10,121 nucleotides of DNA from an uncultured Veillonella sp. (GCA_934202095.1 CAKPXN010000039.1:1-10121); one strand, 5' to 3'. Shown: positions 1 through 6,747, counted from the stretch's first letter. Made by a program: numbers and translations. The notes: generated from the letters alone by a model not told the origin.

Positions 1-53
1 GCGCGTTGACCAGCGCCACCGCTACCTACTACTAGAACATCAAACTGTTCCAT
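1..53 (-). CDS. N-terminal fragment of an FAD-dependent oxidoreductase (flavoprotein)
   Basis: Only the first 17 codons plus two bases lie in the window; the gene runs off the left edge. The readable N-terminus is MEQFDVLVVGSGGAGQR. A short beta-strand (DVLVV) followed by GxGxxG is the dinucleotide-binding Rossmann motif of FAD enzymes, and the GSGGAG variant is common in fumarate reductase/succinate dehydrogenase flavoprotein-like proteins and L-aspartate oxidases. The start is supported by AGGAGGT (complement of 58-64) four bases upstream of the ATG. The gene is divergent from the two-component operon, across an 889-bp spacer. The FAD-binding fold is well supported by the motif, but the substrate cannot be decided from this fragment. 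Confidence 0.7.
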   Translation of the reverse strand, partial: MEQFDVLVVGSGGAGQR

Positions 54-262
54 AATGACCTCCTCATAACTACCTATAAAAAGAAAATTTCTTAGACTAT
101 CTAGATTCAAAAACCTTATAAAAATTTTTGATAACCTAATCATTTTTCCTTAAAGAAAAATCTCACACTTGTGCGATATTTCTTATAGCTTTACATATAA
201 TTATAGTTAGCATTTCCCCGTATGTCTAAATCTTATTATGCATAATTAATTTCAATGAATCT

Positions 263-283
263 AATTGATACTCTGTATCAATT
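263..283. repeat. 21-bp perfect inverted repeat (operator-like palindrome)
   Basis: Nine-base arms AATTGATAC and GTATCAATT surround a TCT centre. The core can be written TTGAT-N7-ATCAA. It lies about 210 bp upstream of the leftward flavoprotein start and shares three bases with the next palindrome. The size and symmetry suit a dimeric DNA-binding protein, but the regulator is unknown. Confidence 0.5.
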
Positions 284-309
284 CAAGTTTTAACAGATAA
301 AACTTGAAT
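281..309. repeat. 29-bp hairpin with 12-bp perfect arms
   Basis: The arms ATTCAAGTTTTA (281-292) and TAAAACTTGAAT (298-309) are perfect complements around the loop ACAGA. The stem is AT-rich and has no following T-run on either strand, so it is not a standard terminator. It overlaps the preceding palindrome by three bases, so the two structures would exclude each other only at their tips. Confidence 0.5.
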
Positions 310-553
310 AATCTGATTATGTGCAAATGCAATTCTATTTATTTTTCTGTATATCATTTATATCAGTTCGGTTCCGAATTTTTTACTATACAGCTAACTA
401 GATGAGTCCAATAAATACTATGTTTTACCGGTTGTATCACTCCAAAAAGCCCATCTGTAGGTATCAAAATTTTTAAATTCCTACTAAAATTACACGGATT
501 TTAAATAGCTTATGTATATTAAAACCTCTCGATTTTAGTATACTTTTAACTCT

Positions 554-568
554 TGATAATCATTATCA
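554..568. promoter_or_regulatory. Fur box, perfect 7-1-7 palindrome
   Basis: TGATAATCATTATCA is an exact TGATAAT-N-ATTATCA, the classical Fur operator form known from Bacillus and also the core of the E. coli Fur consensus. On the plus strand it overlaps a possible -35 (TTGATA, 553-558) with TATTGT 18 bases later. On the minus strand it abuts a TATACT (-10-like, complement of 538-543). It is about 500 bp from the flavoprotein start and 375 bp from the response regulator start, so the controlled transcript is not obvious. PerR and Zur boxes differ at key positions (TTATAAT for PerR), which favours Fur. Confidence 0.7.
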
Positions 569-799
569 TAAGTTTTTATTGTGATTTTCCTTACGTCTTT
601 CAAAATCAGTAAAATCCCCCTTATCTATGCGTAAATGGCAATCTTCGATATACTTCATTTTACAAAATCTAATTATGCTAGACAAAACTTATATAGTGGC
701 ATTTATATAGTATATATATATGAATATATAGGCTTATACCATTTATTACATTCATTTTTTACTCATTCCATTTGTATAAGGTATGATAATAGATAAATT

Positions 800-810
800 A
801 GTTATATAAT
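800..810 (+). repeat. 11-bp direct repeat, upstream copy (contains TATAAT)
   Basis: AGTTATATAAT occurs here and again at 905-915, 105 bp apart, about ten helical turns. Both contain a perfect -10-like TATAAT, and the hairpin at 837-888 lies between them. No good -35 is seen at 17 bases for this copy. It may be a second promoter of the two-component operon or a binding site. Confidence 0.35.
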
Positions 811-836
811 ATAGCTTAAATATGTTAATATTAATT

Positions 837-888
837 TAATTACTAATGTGTTGCAGCTTTCACAAAAATGGAAACTGATTAGTAATTA
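837..888. repeat. Large hairpin upstream of the response regulator
   Basis: Eleven-base perfect arms TAATTACTAAT (837-847) and ATTAGTAATTA (878-888) enclose a second stem, CAG-TTTC (854-861 with one bulged C) against GAAACTG (871-877), with loop 862-870. On the right side the two stems are contiguous. If transcription starts upstream, for example near 815, this is a leader hairpin. If it starts near 922, the outer arms are an upstream operator for the operon. Confidence 0.45.
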
Positions 889-904
889 AGTTGTATTAAG
901 AGAG

Positions 905-915
905 AGTTATATAAT
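905..915 (+). promoter_or_regulatory. Likely -10 region of the two-component operon
   Basis: TATAAT at 910-915 sits 27 bases before the response regulator ATG, giving a leader of roughly 20 bases that still includes the ribosome binding site. The -35 is poor (TTAAGT at 886-891, spacer 18) and lies at the edge of the 837-888 inverted repeat, which would suit activation, for example autoregulation. It is the second copy of the AGTTATATAAT repeat. Confidence 0.45.
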
Positions 916-942
916 TTAATCATACATAAGGAGAACAAACAT

Positions 943-1617
943 ATGAAGATTTTACTTGTAGAAGACGAAGAAATGCTGAATGGTATTACGGCCAAATATT
1001 TACGTGCTGAAAATATGACTGTCGATACATGTTTCAACGGTCAACAAGCTATCGATTATGTAAACACATCTAGCTATGATGTTATCGTTATGGATATCAT
1101 GATGCCTGTATTGGATGGCATTAGCGCATTGGCTCAAATGCGTAACGAAGGTAATACAACACCTGTTTTATTATTAACAGCGAAGGATTCCTTACAAGAT
1201 AAGGTTACAGGTCTCAACACGGGCGCTGACGATTATCTCGTAAAACCATTTGATTTAGAGGAACTAACGGCTCGTATTTATGCGTTAGCTCGTCGTAATG
1301 CACGTCATGCACAAAACGATATCAAGGTTGGCCCATTGACAATCAACGTTCCTCAACGTACGGTAAAACGCGATGGCGAAGCGATTACGTTGACAGCTAA
1401 AGAATTTGATTTATTGTATTATTTAGCAAGTAATGAAAACATCGTATTATCTCGTCAACAAATTCTCGATCATGTTTGGGAATACGATTATGAAAGCTAC
1501 TCTAATCTAATTGATGTATATATTAAAGATCTACGTAAAAAGATTGACACGGATGAAAATGTGAAATTGATTCAAACCGTTCGTGGAGTAGGATATGTCC
1601 TCAAAACAGAAAACTAA
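943..1617 (+). CDS. OmpR/PhoB-family response regulator
   Basis: This is a cytoplasmic DNA-binding response regulator of 224 residues, the usual length for the family. The receiver domain (about 1-115) has the acidic pocket E7-D8-E9, phosphoacceptor D51 in the context VMDIMMP, switch residue T79 and the invariant K101 in VKPF. The C-terminal winged helix (about 126-222) has LTAKEFDLL and the terminal VRGVGYVL that mark the trans_reg_C fold. The start is supported by TAAGGAG (927-933) nine bases upstream. It overlaps the sensor kinase gene by 23 bp, so the two are translated as a pair; the kinase should phosphorylate D51. All key residues are present. Target genes cannot be named from sequence; the inverted repeat at 837-888 is a possible autoregulatory site. 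Confidence 0.95.
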   Translation: MKILLVEDEEMLNGITAKYLRAENMTVDTCFNGQQAIDYVNTSSYDVIVMDIMMPVLDGISALAQMRNEGNTTPVLLLTAKDSLQDKVTGLNTGADDYLVKPFDLEELTARIYALARRNARHAQNDIKVGPLTINVPQRTVKRDGEAITLTAKEFDLLYYLASNENIVLSRQQILDHVWEYDYESYSNLIDVYIKDLRKKIDTDENVKLIQTVRGVGYVLKTEN

Positions 1618-2998
1618 GGAACAAGGTCACGACCTTAATTCTATGTCAGGTGCTATCAAGCACTTATGGAATCGCATTCCACTGACCTTTAAAATCATGT
1701 TGTGGTACACCTTATTCTTGGCTACCCTTCTGATTTCTATGTCCATTTTCTACTATAACTACATTGGAACGGCTCACAACGCAGAGGTTCGCGATCGATT
1801 GCAGCAACAAACGCTCATGATGTCTACGGATATTCGCAAGTTTAAGCCTTATGAAGATGGCACATTCTATTTAGTCTACACACAAGATGGTCTCATCACA
1901 AAAGGATATTTACCAGATGGATTCCCAAATCAGTCCAGTCTATCACTGGGCCAGATTGGTGAGGTAGAAGCCAATGGTACAACATTCTACTATTACGATG
2001 TACCTATCAACGCGCCTAACTACCGCGGATTCTTACGGGCTATTACAAGTCAAAAGATTACCGATAGAAACAGCAATACCATTTATGCACTGTTGCTTGT
2101 TACCATCGTAGCCTTACTCGTTTCGTCTATCGGCGGTTATCTATTCATAAAACAAGGATTGAAGCCACTACGCAAACTGACACATACGGCTAAGGTTATC
2201 GGTAAAAATAATGACTTGAGTCGCCGTATTGAATTGCCAGAAATTGCAAAGGATGAGGTTTATGAATTAACGACCACCTTTAACCGCATGTTATCCGGTC
2301 TCGAAGATTCATCCAATCGGGAAAAGCAGTTCAGTTCTGACGTATCTCATGAATTGCGTACCCCTATTGCCGTTATCCAAGCTGAAAGCGAATACGCCAT
2401 CAAATATGCGCGCACGCCTGAGGAAATGCAAGAAGGATTAAAGCATATTCTAGAGCAAGCTAAATTCATGTCTTCTCTCGTATCGCAACTATTGGATGTG
2501 GCACGGTTAGAAAATAACTACGAAATGAACGTAGCCCCTGTGGATGTAAGTACTATGTTAATAAATATGGTACATGATTACACCCGCTTGTGTGCAGAAA
2601 AGCAAATCACCATCAACTTGGATATCGATGATGATTTAGTTATTACGGGCCACGAAGTGTCCTTGCGTCGCGCTGTGACCAATCTTATCGATAACGCCAT
2701 CAAATTTACAAAATCGACGATTAATGTTACGGCTAAGCGCAATAACTTGTACTTGATCATCGAGGTTACCGATAATGGTATTGGCATCGAACAAGATAAT
2801 CTTTCACAGATTTTCAATCGCATGTATCAAACGGAGCAATCTCGTAATAAAAAATCTAATCACGGTATAGGTCTAGGCCTATACTTTGTAGATAAGGTTG
2901 TTCATTTGCATCACGGTACCATCACGGCTAAGAGTCAACCAGGTGTATTTACCACCTTTTCTATCACATTGCCGTTATCGGATACATTGATAGAATAA
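1595..2998 (+). CDS. Membrane sensor histidine kinase (HAMP-HisKA-HATPase)
   Basis: This 467-residue kinase partners the upstream regulator. Visible parts in order: a polar N-terminal tail; TM1 about 31-55; an extracytoplasmic sensor loop of about 105 residues; TM2 about 162-184; HAMP about 185-240; HisKA with the phosphorylation site H252 in SHELRTP; and HATPase_c with the N box (N363, N367), G1 DNGIGI (393-398) and G2 GIGLGL (424-429). The extracytoplasmic loop is rich in Tyr/Phe and has no Cys or His cluster, so the signal is not apparent. The start codon lies inside the regulator gene, with GGAG (1585-1588) six bases upstream; Met17 is an alternative but lacks a comparable site. The classical layout suggests a CpxA/BaeS-like envelope sensor, but specificity is unknown. 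Confidence 0.93.
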   Translation: MSSKQKTKEQGHDLNSMSGAIKHLWNRIPLTFKIMLWYTLFLATLLISMSIFYYNYIGTAHNAEVRDRLQQQTLMMSTDIRKFKPYEDGTFYLVYTQDGLITKGYLPDGFPNQSSLSLGQIGEVEANGTTFYYYDVPINAPNYRGFLRAITSQKITDRNSNTIYALLLVTIVALLVSSIGGYLFIKQGLKPLRKLTHTAKVIGKNNDLSRRIELPEIAKDEVYELTTTFNRMLSGLEDSSNREKQFSSDVSHELRTPIAVIQAESEYAIKYARTPEEMQEGLKHILEQAKFMSSLVSQLLDVARLENNYEMNVAPVDVSTMLINMVHDYTRLCAEKQITINLDIDDDLVITGHEVSLRRAVTNLIDNAIKFTKSTINVTAKRNNLYLIIEVTDNGIGIEQDNLSQIFNRMYQTEQSRNKKSNHGIGLGLYFVDKVVHLHHGTITAKSQPGVFTTFSITLPLSDTLIE

Positions 2999-3013
2999 TT
3001 GAATCATATATAC

Positions 3014-3070
3014 AAAACACCCTCCTACATGGTGTTTCTCGATGTGAGAACACATGTAGGAGGGTATTTT
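3014..3070. terminator. Bidirectional terminator between convergent genes
   Basis: The outer 12-bp arms ACCCTCCTACAT (3019-3030) and ATGTAGGAGGGT (3054-3065) continue into an inner stem, GTGTT-T-CTC against GAGAACAC, with single-base bulges. The hairpin is flanked by AAAA (3014-3017) on the left and TTTT (3067-3070) on the right, so it has a U-run on both strands. It lies just after the kinase stop and just after the end of the leftward DUF445 gene. Confidence 0.9.
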
Positions 3071-3106
3071 ACGTATAGATGATTCTAATATAATCCATAG
3101 AAGATA

Positions 3107-4417
3107 TTAACTTAGTAGCGCCCATAATGGCATATAAGCATATTCAAGGAATAGCCATGCTACAAAACCGGCCACAGCGCCTACAATGGCACCATTGATA
3201 CGAATCCAGCTGAGGTCATCCTCTACCTTGGACTCGATAAAGTAGATAAATTTATCGGTACTTAGGCCTCCAAGCACTTGGCGTATGATGGTTTCAATGA
3301 GGTCATAGCCCTGTTCCAACACATATCGAGCGATATCATGTAAGGTGTTTTCAATACGATTACGCAAGTCTTCAGATTGACCATATACATTCCATAGTTC
3401 AATGGCGATATTTACAAGAACTTGAGCTGGCGTTTCGCCATTTTCATCACCTTCAACGAGTAACTCCTCAACGTATGGGCATAAATGATTTTCAATGATA
3501 GATTCCCAATCTTGCTCTCGTATCCAACGTTCCCAAGCCTCATCAAGAGCATCGCAGACCACATGATTTTCCTCTATGTGACGAATCGGATCTACCCACT
3601 GACGGAGCCATGCGGTTCGCTCTGGGCTATTAGGGCGTTTCCAGTTTTCCAACATGGCATACGCCTCTGTAACAATGGCCTCTGCCATTTCCCGATAATT
3701 GACAACATCAGTAGCCTCGGACAAGGAAATCAGAAAATCAGAAAGGAATCCCTTTCGTTTTTTCTTATGCGCTTCCTCTGCAACGACAGCCGTAAGCCAG
3801 GTGACCATGGCAGGGTGATTGATACGCTCTTGAATCACATTCAAGACCTGTACAACCATGCCTTCATAGCGATTGTGTTCACATAAATCTAGTAATACGT
3901 GCTTTAACACAGGTACGAGGGAATGTTTTTCTAGCAATGCACGAATGCGTTTAGCCCCCCATTGTGACCATTCTTCAGTAGTTTGAGATTTCCACAACAG
4001 ATGTAACCCCTGATGAATAACGAGACGTGCCGCCCGTTGCCCCTCAGGTGATAGTAAGAATTTTTCAAATAATGGTACGAATTGTACCTTTTCCAATAGC
4101 ACCTGACAGCGATCACGGGTAAGCATCTTCGTTTCTACAAGCTTAATCACACCATTGATAAGGCGTTCCTTATTGCGTGGAATCAAGGCCGTATGATAGG
4201 GAAATCCTAAAGGCTTACGGAATAATGCGGTCACCGCAAACCAGTCCGCCACACTACCGATGAGGGCAGATTGTACCGCCCAATAGAGCGGCTGATACCA
4301 ACTTTCACCATCATAGAAAAACTGACCGATAAACACGAAGCAATATAGGATGGCCATAAGCCCCAAAATTCGGTTAGCACGCTGTTTTAAGGTAAGCGAT
4401 TTGAAATAGCGAATCAT
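3107..4417 (-). CDS. DUF445 family membrane protein (second of a tandem pair)
   Basis: A 436-residue protein with the DUF445 signature: hydrophobic segments near 18-34 and 45-56, the conserved block ADWFAVTALFRKPLG (57-71) leading into PRNKERLI, a long mostly helical charged middle, and a C-terminal IRINGAIVGAVAGF hydrophobic segment that ends in a Trp/Leu-rich anchor. This arrangement implies membrane anchoring at both ends with the middle exposed; the family has no established biochemical role (B. subtilis YheB and E. coli YjiN are relatives by recollection). Its ATG overlaps the stop of the upstream DUF445 gene in an ATGA, and its ribosome site is an unusual GGGGG run (complement of 4422-4428). 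The two proteins are diverged paralogues, most alike at both ends. Translational coupling suggests that they work together, possibly as a hetero-oligomer; that is inference. Confidence 0.88.
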   Translation of the reverse strand: MIRYFKSLTLKQRANRILGLMAILYCFVFIGQFFYDGESWYQPLYWAVQSALIGSVADWFAVTALFRKPLGFPYHTALIPRNKERLINGVIKLVETKMLTRDRCQVLLEKVQFVPLFEKFLLSPEGQRAARLVIHQGLHLLWKSQTTEEWSQWGAKRIRALLEKHSLVPVLKHVLLDLCEHNRYEGMVVQVLNVIQERINHPAMVTWLTAVVAEEAHKKKRKGFLSDFLISLSEATDVVNYREMAEAIVTEAYAMLENWKRPNSPERTAWLRQWVDPIRHIEENHVVCDALDEAWERWIREQDWESIIENHLCPYVEELLVEGDENGETPAQVLVNIAIELWNVYGQSEDLRNRIENTLHDIARYVLEQGYDLIETIIRQVLGGLSTDKFIYFIESKVEDDLSWIRINGAIVGAVAGFVAWLFLEYAYMPLWALLS

Positions 4418-5649
4418 CCAATCACCCCCTTAATGATAAGGGTTATGCCGTAAAATAAACCGCCGAGGACAGCCCCCACAAGGGAGCCATTGATACGGAC
4501 CATTTGTAAATCATAATACATTTTGCCCCGTACAATTTGGGTTATCTCATCCGGTGAGTAGCGAGATAGTTCTTCGCCCACTACACGGTCGATGAGAGGG
4601 TTTAGTTTTTGTAACCACGGAATACTGCGCAACAAGAAAAACCGTTCGAACGGCGCCTGCTTATCCGGATTGAGAAGAATTTCGCTACCCAATATATTCA
4701 ATCGTTCCATCACGATATCCATGAGGCGTACCCAATCGAGCGTATCCCCATCGATGAGCTTGCCTTCCCATTCTTCAAGGACCATTTTAACCCATTGATC
4801 CTTATGTTCTTCGATGAAAGCCTGCCATTCTTCATTAGTTTCCAAATTATTGAAAAATTTAATGGCCTGCCCCCATATATAGCGTCCCAATGGCGAGTCA
4901 ATATCTTCATTATCCTTTAAAAACTGAACTGCTTTTTTCTGTACCGTATCAACTAATCGTTCAGGTGAAAGCCCATCCCCACCAAAGGCAATGGCTAGTT
5001 CACGCATAAATGAATCCTTAGTATAGGTTTTCATAATATCTAGCATGACACGATACAAATATGGATACACCTGATTTGACGCGATAACACGCTGACAAGT
5101 TCGATTAAAATAGAGCCAAAACACACTAGCCGTATGGCGTTCCAACATGCAACGACCGAATAGAATAACGAGAGGTGTGGCTTTCCAATTGGATACCCCT
5201 TTATAAACAGCCTTATTAATCTCCTTACGCATCGGCTCAATATCCATATGGGATAGCACCTGACTCCCCACACCATAGAGGATGTCTTTCATCTGTTGTT
5301 GGCCAGCATCACTCATGCCATATTCGATGATGCGCACCATAACGCGTTCCCGTTTAATAGCATAGTACATCTGTGGCACTCGAAGCAGTTCTTCGCTGAG
5401 CATGGTGCGACCAATCTGTATGAGCCGTTCTTTACTGCGCGGCAAGATAGCCGTTTTGAAAGGAATACCTAATGGCTTTGTAAAGAGTGCTGTCACTGCA
5501 TACCAATCCGCTAGACCACCAATCATAGCGGCTCCTGAAACGTGCATGATAAACGCCCAAAGTGCATCATGCCTATGTGGGTATGAAATTAAAAATATGA
5601 TAGCCATGACAATCAACAGCGTGGTTGCCACTGGTTTTGTTTTCATCAT
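4414..5649 (-). CDS. DUF445 family membrane protein (first of a tandem pair)
   Basis: About 411 residues with the same architecture as its downstream paralogue: N-terminal hydrophobic segment (about 8-24), second hydrophobic stretch running into ADWYAVTALFTKPLG (from residue 47), then PRSKERLI, a helical charged middle region, and the terminal block VRINGSLVGAVLGG followed by a hydrophobic tail. Possible starts are GTG at 5652, ATG at 5649 and ATG at 5646. AGGA (complement of 5657-5660) is four bases from the GTG but seven from the first ATG, so 5649 is preferred. It follows the metallo-beta-lactamase-fold gene by about 70 bp on the same strand and overlaps the next gene by 4 bp. Function is unknown; family membership is clear from both terminal motifs. 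Confidence 0.88.
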   Translation of the reverse strand: MMKTKPVATTLLIVMAIIFLISYPHRHDALWAFIMHVSGAAMIGGLADWYAVTALFTKPLGIPFKTAILPRSKERLIQIGRTMLSEELLRVPQMYYAIKRERVMVRIIEYGMSDAGQQQMKDILYGVGSQVLSHMDIEPMRKEINKAVYKGVSNWKATPLVILFGRCMLERHTASVFWLYFNRTCQRVIASNQVYPYLYRVMLDIMKTYTKDSFMRELAIAFGGDGLSPERLVDTVQKKAVQFLKDNEDIDSPLGRYIWGQAIKFFNNLETNEEWQAFIEEHKDQWVKMVLEEWEGKLIDGDTLDWVRLMDIVMERLNILGSEILLNPDKQAPFERFFLLRSIPWLQKLNPLIDRVVGEELSRYSPDEITQIVRGKMYYDLQMVRINGSLVGAVLGGLFYGITLIIKGVIG

Positions 5650-5701
5650 CACTTGATCCTAACTTACTCAATTACGTATATAGACTCTCCCCATATAACG
5701 T

Positions 5702-5720
5702 AGTGACCTAGAGGGTCACT
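5702..5720 (-). terminator. Hairpin just after the MBL gene, weak or leaky terminator
   Basis: Arms AGTGACC (5702-5708) and GGTCACT (5714-5720) with a five-base loop follow directly on the stop codon of the hydrolase gene. No T-run follows on the minus strand, so it is not a canonical terminator. It may reduce readthrough into the DUF445 genes or protect the mRNA end. Confidence 0.4.
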
Positions 5721-6421
5721 TAAAATATGCATTCATCGCCTTCCTTTTGAGGTTCCCAAATCGGTACATCATCAAAAAGGGCTTTAAAATACACGGATGG
5801 TGTCCATAGTGGGCCATTTAGATGCATAGGAATAAACGCCTTTTTCACCTGTACGCGGCGTAAGAATTCAATGGCGCCCCATTCCATAGCATCTTCTAAG
5901 CGATTATCTACAGGGAACATCGCCACATCTGCGGATAGACCTTCTAGTTCCTTAAATTCACGCCAAGCCATGCGCTTTGCATCTGCATTATTTTCCGGCG
6001 TATCACCAAGCCAATGCCACCAATTAAGGTCGCCGGCGTGGAAAATGGAATCTGAGTCAATGTTAGCAGTATTGGTCTTTATATAGAAAGAACCGCCTTC
6101 ATCGGTGCTGCCATACATATGAATCCCTACATCATCAAGTGTCGCATCTTGGCCAGGACGCATAGTAATGCATTTTCTTACCTTGCCCTCTAATGGCACA
6201 TCTTGATGGCAAATATAACGTGTTTGTGGACCATCGAATTCCGTAATAGATGGATTGAAATGATCCGCATGAACATGACTTATAAAAAACCACAACTCAC
6301 GGCCACGCTTTGCCAATTGCCAAACAATATTGTTTGGATCCTTATAATAATCAAACACATAGCAACGCTTGCCATCATCTACTAGGAAGCCACTGTGTGC
6401 GAGAAATGTTACATCTAACAT
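5720..6421 (-). CDS. Metallo-beta-lactamase-fold hydrolase, UlaG-like
   Basis: A 233-residue cytoplasmic protein of the MBL superfamily. Visible features are the opening beta-strands with AHSGFLV (8-14), the metal motif H49-V-H51-A-D53-H54, H128 and D131 in FHAGDLNWWHW, and a late H200 in IPMHLNG. These supply a dinuclear metal site. The short length and HSGF opening resemble the L-ascorbate-6-phosphate lactonase (UlaG)/NAPE-PLD-like branch, but no sugar-phosphate genes are nearby, so the substrate is open. An in-frame TTG at 6430 is only two bases from the AGAGG ribosome site; ATG at 6421 is about 11 bases away and starts the fold cleanly, so it is chosen. It heads a leftward cluster with two DUF445 genes. 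Confidence 0.87.
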   Translation of the reverse strand: MLDVTFLAHSGFLVDDGKRCYVFDYYKDPNNIVWQLAKRGRELWFFISHVHADHFNPSITEFDGPQTRYICHQDVPLEGKVRKCITMRPGQDATLDDVGIHMYGSTDEGGSFYIKTNTANIDSDSIFHAGDLNWWHWLGDTPENNADAKRMAWREFKELEGLSADVAMFPVDNRLEDAMEWGAIEFLRRVQVKKAFIPMHLNGPLWTPSVYFKALFDDVPIWEPQKEGDECIF

Positions 6422-6471
6422 CGTTATCAATACCTCTTACCTAATGAGAATTTATATCATTCGTATTTTTT

Positions 6472-6480
6472 ATTATACCA
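6472..6480 (-). promoter_or_regulatory. Extended -10 promoter of the MBL/DUF445 cluster
   Basis: Read on the minus strand, TGGTATAAT gives a perfect TATAAT with the extended TG motif, about 50 bases before the hydrolase ATG. The -35 region is weak (TTAAAC, 19 bases upstream), as is common with extended -10 promoters. It lies inside the left end of the palindromic element. Confidence 0.55.
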
Positions 6481-6505
6481 TATTTCGGCTTAGTACGTTT
6501 AAGAT

Positions 6506-6592
6506 GACGAACCTGCTCCCTAAAAATCTCCACCGGCCGGGTCTGTCCCTTTGGGCCAGGGCCAAAGTCGATTTTTAGGGAGCAGGTTCGTC
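6506..6592. repeat. Perfect 23-bp inverted repeat with GC-rich loop
   Basis: The arms 6506-6528 and 6570-6592 (starting GACGAACCTGCTCCC and ending in its complement) pair without mismatch. The 41-base loop is strikingly GC-rich for this window and contains CCGGCCGG (6533-6540) and a small CTTTGG/CCAAAG stem (6549-6566). No T-run follows the stem on either side, so it is not a standard terminator. Confidence 0.8.
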
Positions 6593-6616
6593 TACATAAA
6601 GCCCTAGTCGAATTTG

Positions 6617-6637
6617 GGTATAATAAAGAATACGAAT
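6617..6637 (+). repeat. 21-bp repeat, direct copy 1
   Basis: The sequence begins GGTATAATAAAGAATACG. It is identical over 21 bases to 6707-6727 and is the inverted partner of 6459-6479. It includes TATAAT, but no -35 is seen upstream at normal spacing. Confidence 0.8.
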
Positions 6638-6706
6638 TGAGATTGAAGAGAAAAGTCGTTTTTTGAAAACAGGGCCTTCCTACACTCAGTATATTAGAAA
6701 CATTTA

Positions 6707-6727
6707 GGTATAATAAAGAATACGAAT
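6707..6727 (+). repeat. 21-bp repeat, direct copy 2
   Basis: Identical to 6617-6637. Both copies are followed at a short distance by a GAAA...ACAGGG segment (near 6665-6673 and 6738-6745), so a longer unit may have been duplicated and then shortened in one copy. It lies outside the palindromic element proper. Confidence 0.75.
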
Positions 6728-6747
6728 CAATTTTGGTGAAACAGGGA

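Larger units (their letters stand above)
54..942. other. Long AT-rich intergenic region between divergent genes
   Basis: No convincing gene lies in these 889 bases; the longest start-to-stop readings are a few tens of codons without a ribosome binding site. The stretch is markedly more AT-rich than the flanking genes and includes an alternating TA tract around 707-729. It holds a perfect Fur-type palindrome (554-568), two abutting palindromes (263-309), an imperfect TTTTTC/GAAAAA palindrome (143-160), a widely spaced 9-bp inverted repeat (482-490 with 532-540) and a large hairpin (837-888), each discussed separately where worthwhile. Such length and structure leave room for a small RNA or a long leader, but no strong intrinsic terminator is visible inside it. 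Confidence 0.8.
6459..6637. repeat. 179-bp nested, nearly palindromic element (MITE-like)
   Basis: The ends are 21-bp inverted repeats (6459-6479 and 6617-6637) that match at 20 of 21 positions. Nested inside is a perfect 23-bp inverted repeat (6506-6528 and 6570-6592). The stretches between outer and inner arms (6480-6505 versus 6593-6616 reversed) also show patchy complementarity, for instance TTCG and CT blocks, so the whole element folds on itself. No coding capacity and no obvious target-site duplication are seen. The left end doubles as the promoter of the hydrolase gene. It looks like a non-autonomous palindromic repeat, but could be a regulatory structure. Confidence 0.55.

Noticed and set aside
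265..281. FNR/CRP-type site at TTGAT...ATCAA
   Set aside because: The gap is seven bases, whereas FNR sites have four; kept only as an unassigned palindrome.
366..384. Small TTCG/CGAA hairpin followed by T-run in the spacer
   Set aside because: The stem is only four strong pairs plus a wobble, too weak to call a terminator for a small RNA.
402..476. 24-codon reading frame in the long spacer
   Set aside because: It has no ribosome binding site and ordinary chance length in AT-rich DNA.
2578..2823. Minus-strand reading frame inside the histidine kinase gene
   Set aside because: It overlaps the ATPase domain coding sequence and shows no independent features.
3485..3886. 133-codon plus-strand reading frame opposite the second DUF445 gene
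   Set aside because: It lies wholly within a clear DUF445 gene on the other strand, has no ribosome site and no family-like sequence.
6506..6592. Intrinsic terminator or ordinary IS ends
   Set aside because: No T-run follows the stem, the 41-base loop is too long for a terminator, and no target-site duplication or TG...CA ends are visible.
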